7,587 bases of DNA from CAVSWN01 sp046728115. Its GTDB lineage: Bacteria; Acidobacteriota; Vicinamibacteria; Vicinamibacterales; CAVVIG01. The DNA lies in NCBI GenBank assembly GCA_046728115.1, contig JBKPDW010000554.1, forward strand, positions 1 to 7,587, given 5' to 3'. The notes under the pieces were generated by a model that had not been told where the DNA came from, made no database searches, and was given only the letters and a program-made list of their open reading frames with translations. Within the stretch, counting starts at the first letter, position 1; each line of letters starts with the position of its first letter. Position numbers and translations under genes: made by a program. Positions 5,408 to 7,587 of this stretch are shown piece after piece.

Positions 5408-7587
5408 TCACTCGTACCGAAGTGCGGTCACTGGATTCACTTTCAGGGCTTCACGTGTTGGCAGAAGAGCCGCCACTACCGCCACACTCACCAGGAACAA
5501 TGCCGCGCCGATGAACGCAATCGGGTCGAACGGGCTGATACCAAACAGCGCGCTTTCGAGCGTGCGTGATGCCGCCGCTGCGGCTGCGATGCCGACTACA
5601 GCACCGATGACGATGGGCCGCGATGTTTGCCAGATGATCAGCTGTTGCACGTCGCGAGCTGTAGCGCCCAACGTCACCCTGATCCCAACCTCGCGGCGCC
5701 GGCGGCTCACCACGTAGGACACCACACCGTAGACGCCAACGAGAGCCAACAGGAGCGCCAAAAGACTCAGGGCGCTGGAAAGGCTTGCGGTCAGCCGCCG
5801 CGAACGGCCGCGCCAATATTCCATATTTCCTTCGAGCCGGCCCACGCGTACTACGAGCTCGGGGTCGAGCTCGTGCGCAGCCGCGCTGATACTCCTCGCG
5901 AGCGCAGCGAAATCTGTCTCGCTCCGCACGAGCGGACGGAGCCCGCGTTGCACCGTCGATTCTCCCGGTAGATACATGTAGCTCGATTCGGTCTCCGCCA
6001 CGTGCGACACGTGCGCATCCTTTGCAACACCCACGACTTCGAGCGGTGCGTCTCGATCCGCTCCCATGAGAATGAATCGACCGACAGGATCTTGTCCCGG
6101 CCAATAACGTCGGGCCGTCGCCTCCGAAACGATGACGACGCGCGGCGCTCCCTGGAGCTCCGCCGCCGTGAAGGTCCTACCGCGCACGATCGGAATGGCG
6201 AGGAGGGCAAAGTACTCGGGCGACACGTTGTTAATGTCGACGACGAGCTCTTCCTGTTGGTCGGGCAGGCGGAAGGTCGTCTGCTGGCGTCCGGGGCTCA
6301 GTGGAACCTTGCTCACCTGCGCAGCGACATCCACTCCGGGCAGTGACCGGATCCGCTCCATGAATTGACGCTGAAACGCCGCAACGCGCGCATCGTCATA
6401 GGACGGGCCACGGAATGCGTACGAGACCACCGCGACGTTGCGGTAATTGAAGCCGGGCTCGATCGTGTGAGCCGCATGCAATGCGCGTAGCAACAGGCCG
6501 GCCACGATGAGGAGCACCATGCATACCGAGATCTGGACGCCGATCAACGTTCCTCGCAGCCATCCCGCCGTTCGGCCCGAGTCGGCGCCGTCCTGCTTCA
6601 CCGCGGTGTGCAGGTCCGGCTTCGATGCCTGGATCGCAGGTACCATCCCGCACACGAGAGCGGTGATGACCGTCAGTCCCAAGCCGAACCACAGCACGGT
6701 CAGATCCGGGCGAGCTTCGATTCTCGGCTGAGAAACATCTCCCGGTAGATAGGACGGCAGGCGTGTCAGCAGCAACTGGAATGACCACCACGCGAGCAGC
6801 GAGCCCGCAAATCCTCCGGCGAGCGCGATCGTGAGCGTCTCAGTAAGGAATTGCTGGATCAGCCGTCCACGACTTGCGCCAACGGCGAGGCGCACCGCGA
6901 TTTCCTTCGTTCGACCGGCCGCGCGCGCCAGCAGCACGTTCGCCACGTTGGCGCAGGCGATGAGCAGCACCAATGCAAACGCGGCCATGAGGACCGCCGC
7001 AAGGCTGAAGAACTCCCGCCGGGCAACCGGGAACGTCAAGGACGTGGCCGGCGCCACGGTCAACACCGTGGTCCGTCCGGGCTGTTGACGATCGATCTGG
7101 CCAGCGATTACTGCGAGCTCGGTGCGAACCTGCGAGAGGCCGGCGCCGCGTTGCCGCCGGCCGAGAAGCGTCAGCCAGCTTAGTTGGGGATCCTCGTTGA
7201 AGCCTCGCTGAAGCGACGTCGACGCGAAGAACGCTGCTTTCGTGAGCTCGATTCCGTCGAAACCTTCCGGCCCGACGCCAACGACATCAACGGGCTGTCC
7301 GTTCAGCGTGATGGTCTGCCCGACGATCTCAGGGTCTGCGGCGAACGCGCGCGTCCACAAGGCGTGGCTCAACACGACAGCGGGTGGTGCGCTGGGCGTG
7401 TCGCAGTTGGCACTCGTGAAACCGGTTCCAATAGAGAGTCGCAGCTGCAGTACGTCGAAAAAGTTGCAGGTGACAAGCACCCCTTCAAGCTCTTGGGGAG
7501 ACTGGCCGCCGAGCGTGACCGTCCAGGGCATCGAGTACGCGGCCACGCCCAAAAGCGTTCGCGTGGCATCTCGATACACGCGGTACT
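5408..7587 (-). CDS. ADOP-type ABC transporter permease (MacB/FtsX family), N-terminus beyond window
   Basis: The frame is open to the right edge and is read for about 726 residues. The GTG at 7577-7579 is internal, because the residues before it (YR-V-YRDATRTLLGVAAYS) match the stretch about 75-90 residues into other ADOPs. The missing part should hold the first helix and start of the first core domain. Counting from the GTG, helices lie near 190-215, 245-272, 293-315, 343-365, 597-623, 653-670 and 683-705. Core-domain motifs are VLSHALWTRAFAADP and VSEATARRYWPGQDPVG. Coupling segments are KEIAVRLAVGAS (225-236) and REVGIRVTLGAT (629-640). The first FtsX helix has ACANVANVLLARA. The end, PTREALKVNPVTALRYE, is of the family type although PTREA replaces the usual PARRA. 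It is the most upstream of the three co-directional permeases seen here. Substrate and ATPase partner are unknown. Confidence 0.95.
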   Translation of the reverse strand, partial: YRVYRDATRTLLGVAAYSMPWTVTLGGQSPQELEGVLVTCNFFDVLQLRLSIGTGFTSANCDTPSAPPAVVLSHALWTRAFAADPEIVGQTITLNGQPVDVVGVGPEGFDGIELTKAAFFASTSLQRGFNEDPQLSWLTLLGRRQRGAGLSQVRTELAVIAGQIDRQQPGRTTVLTVAPATSLTFPVARREFFSLAAVLMAAFALVLLIACANVANVLLARAAGRTKEIAVRLAVGASRGRLIQQFLTETLTIALAGGFAGSLLAWWSFQLLLTRLPSYLPGDVSQPRIEARPDLTVLWFGLGLTVITALVCGMVPAIQASKPDLHTAVKQDGADSGRTAGWLRGTLIGVQISVCMVLLIVAGLLLRALHAAHTIEPGFNYRNVAVVSYAFRGPSYDDARVAAFQRQFMERIRSLPGVDVAAQVSKVPLSPGRQQTTFRLPDQQEELVVDINNVSPEYFALLAIPIVRGRTFTAAELQGAPRVVIVSEATARRYWPGQDPVGRFILMGADRDAPLEVVGVAKDAHVSHVAETESSYMYLPGESTVQRGLRPLVRSETDFAALARSISAAAHELDPELVVRVGRLEGNMEYWRGRSRRLTASLSSALSLLALLLALVGVYGVVSYVVSRRRREVGIRVTLGATARDVQQLIIWQTSRPIVIGAVVGIAAAAAASRTLESALFGISPFDPIAFIGAALFLVSVAVVAALLPTREALKVNPVTALRYE

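Noticed and set aside
5451..6104. Minus-strand 217-residue open frame
   Set aside because: It is an alternative frame wholly inside the right-hand permease, rich in arginine and without family features.
7577..7579. GTG as the true start of the right-hand permease
   Set aside because: The frame continues to the window edge, and the residues around it match an internal region of the family. A start here would lose the first helix and much of the first core domain.

Overview
The window is a high-GC bacterial segment (roughly 60% G+C by eye, not counted). Almost all of it is three consecutive minus-strand genes for large MacB/FtsX-type permeases of the ADOP kind (acidobacterial duplicated orphan permease). 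This gene family is greatly expanded in Acidobacteriota, with relatives in groups such as Gemmatimonadota. An acidobacterial (for example Vicinamibacteria- or Solibacter-like) or similar soil bacterium is therefore the best guess. The host is inferred from the family, not from any marker gene.

Layout, in the direction of transcription (right to left): (1) 7587-5408, an ADOP permease whose N-terminus, probably about 75-85 residues, lies beyond the right edge; (2) a 62-bp gap with a small inverted repeat and a good Shine-Dalgarno site; (3) 5345-2904, a complete 813-residue ADOP permease; (4) a gap of about 168 bp in which I see no gene; (5) 2735-273, a complete ADOP permease of about 820 residues; (6) a 138-bp non-coding stretch with a small palindrome cluster; (7) 134-1, the end of an IS481-family insertion sequence. 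The IS end consists of two 20-bp direct repeats followed by a ribosome binding site and the first 19 codons of the transposase, which runs off the left edge.

Each permease shows two copies of the same architecture: one membrane helix, a MacB-type extracytoplasmic core domain, then three helices of an FtsX domain. Each FtsX domain carries an E-[IV]-[AG]-[VI]-R coupling segment after its first helix. No ATP-binding subunit is present in the window, which fits the 'orphan' nature of the family. If these permeases are energised by an ABC ATPase, it must be encoded elsewhere. The three proteins are clearly paralogous but well diverged, so this is an old gene cluster and not a recent tandem duplication. 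Substrates cannot be read from the sequence.

I did not find a clearly new biological system. The points most worth a second look are the tandem-repeat IS481 end next to the permease cluster, the absence of an ATPase, and the departures from family motifs in individual permeases.
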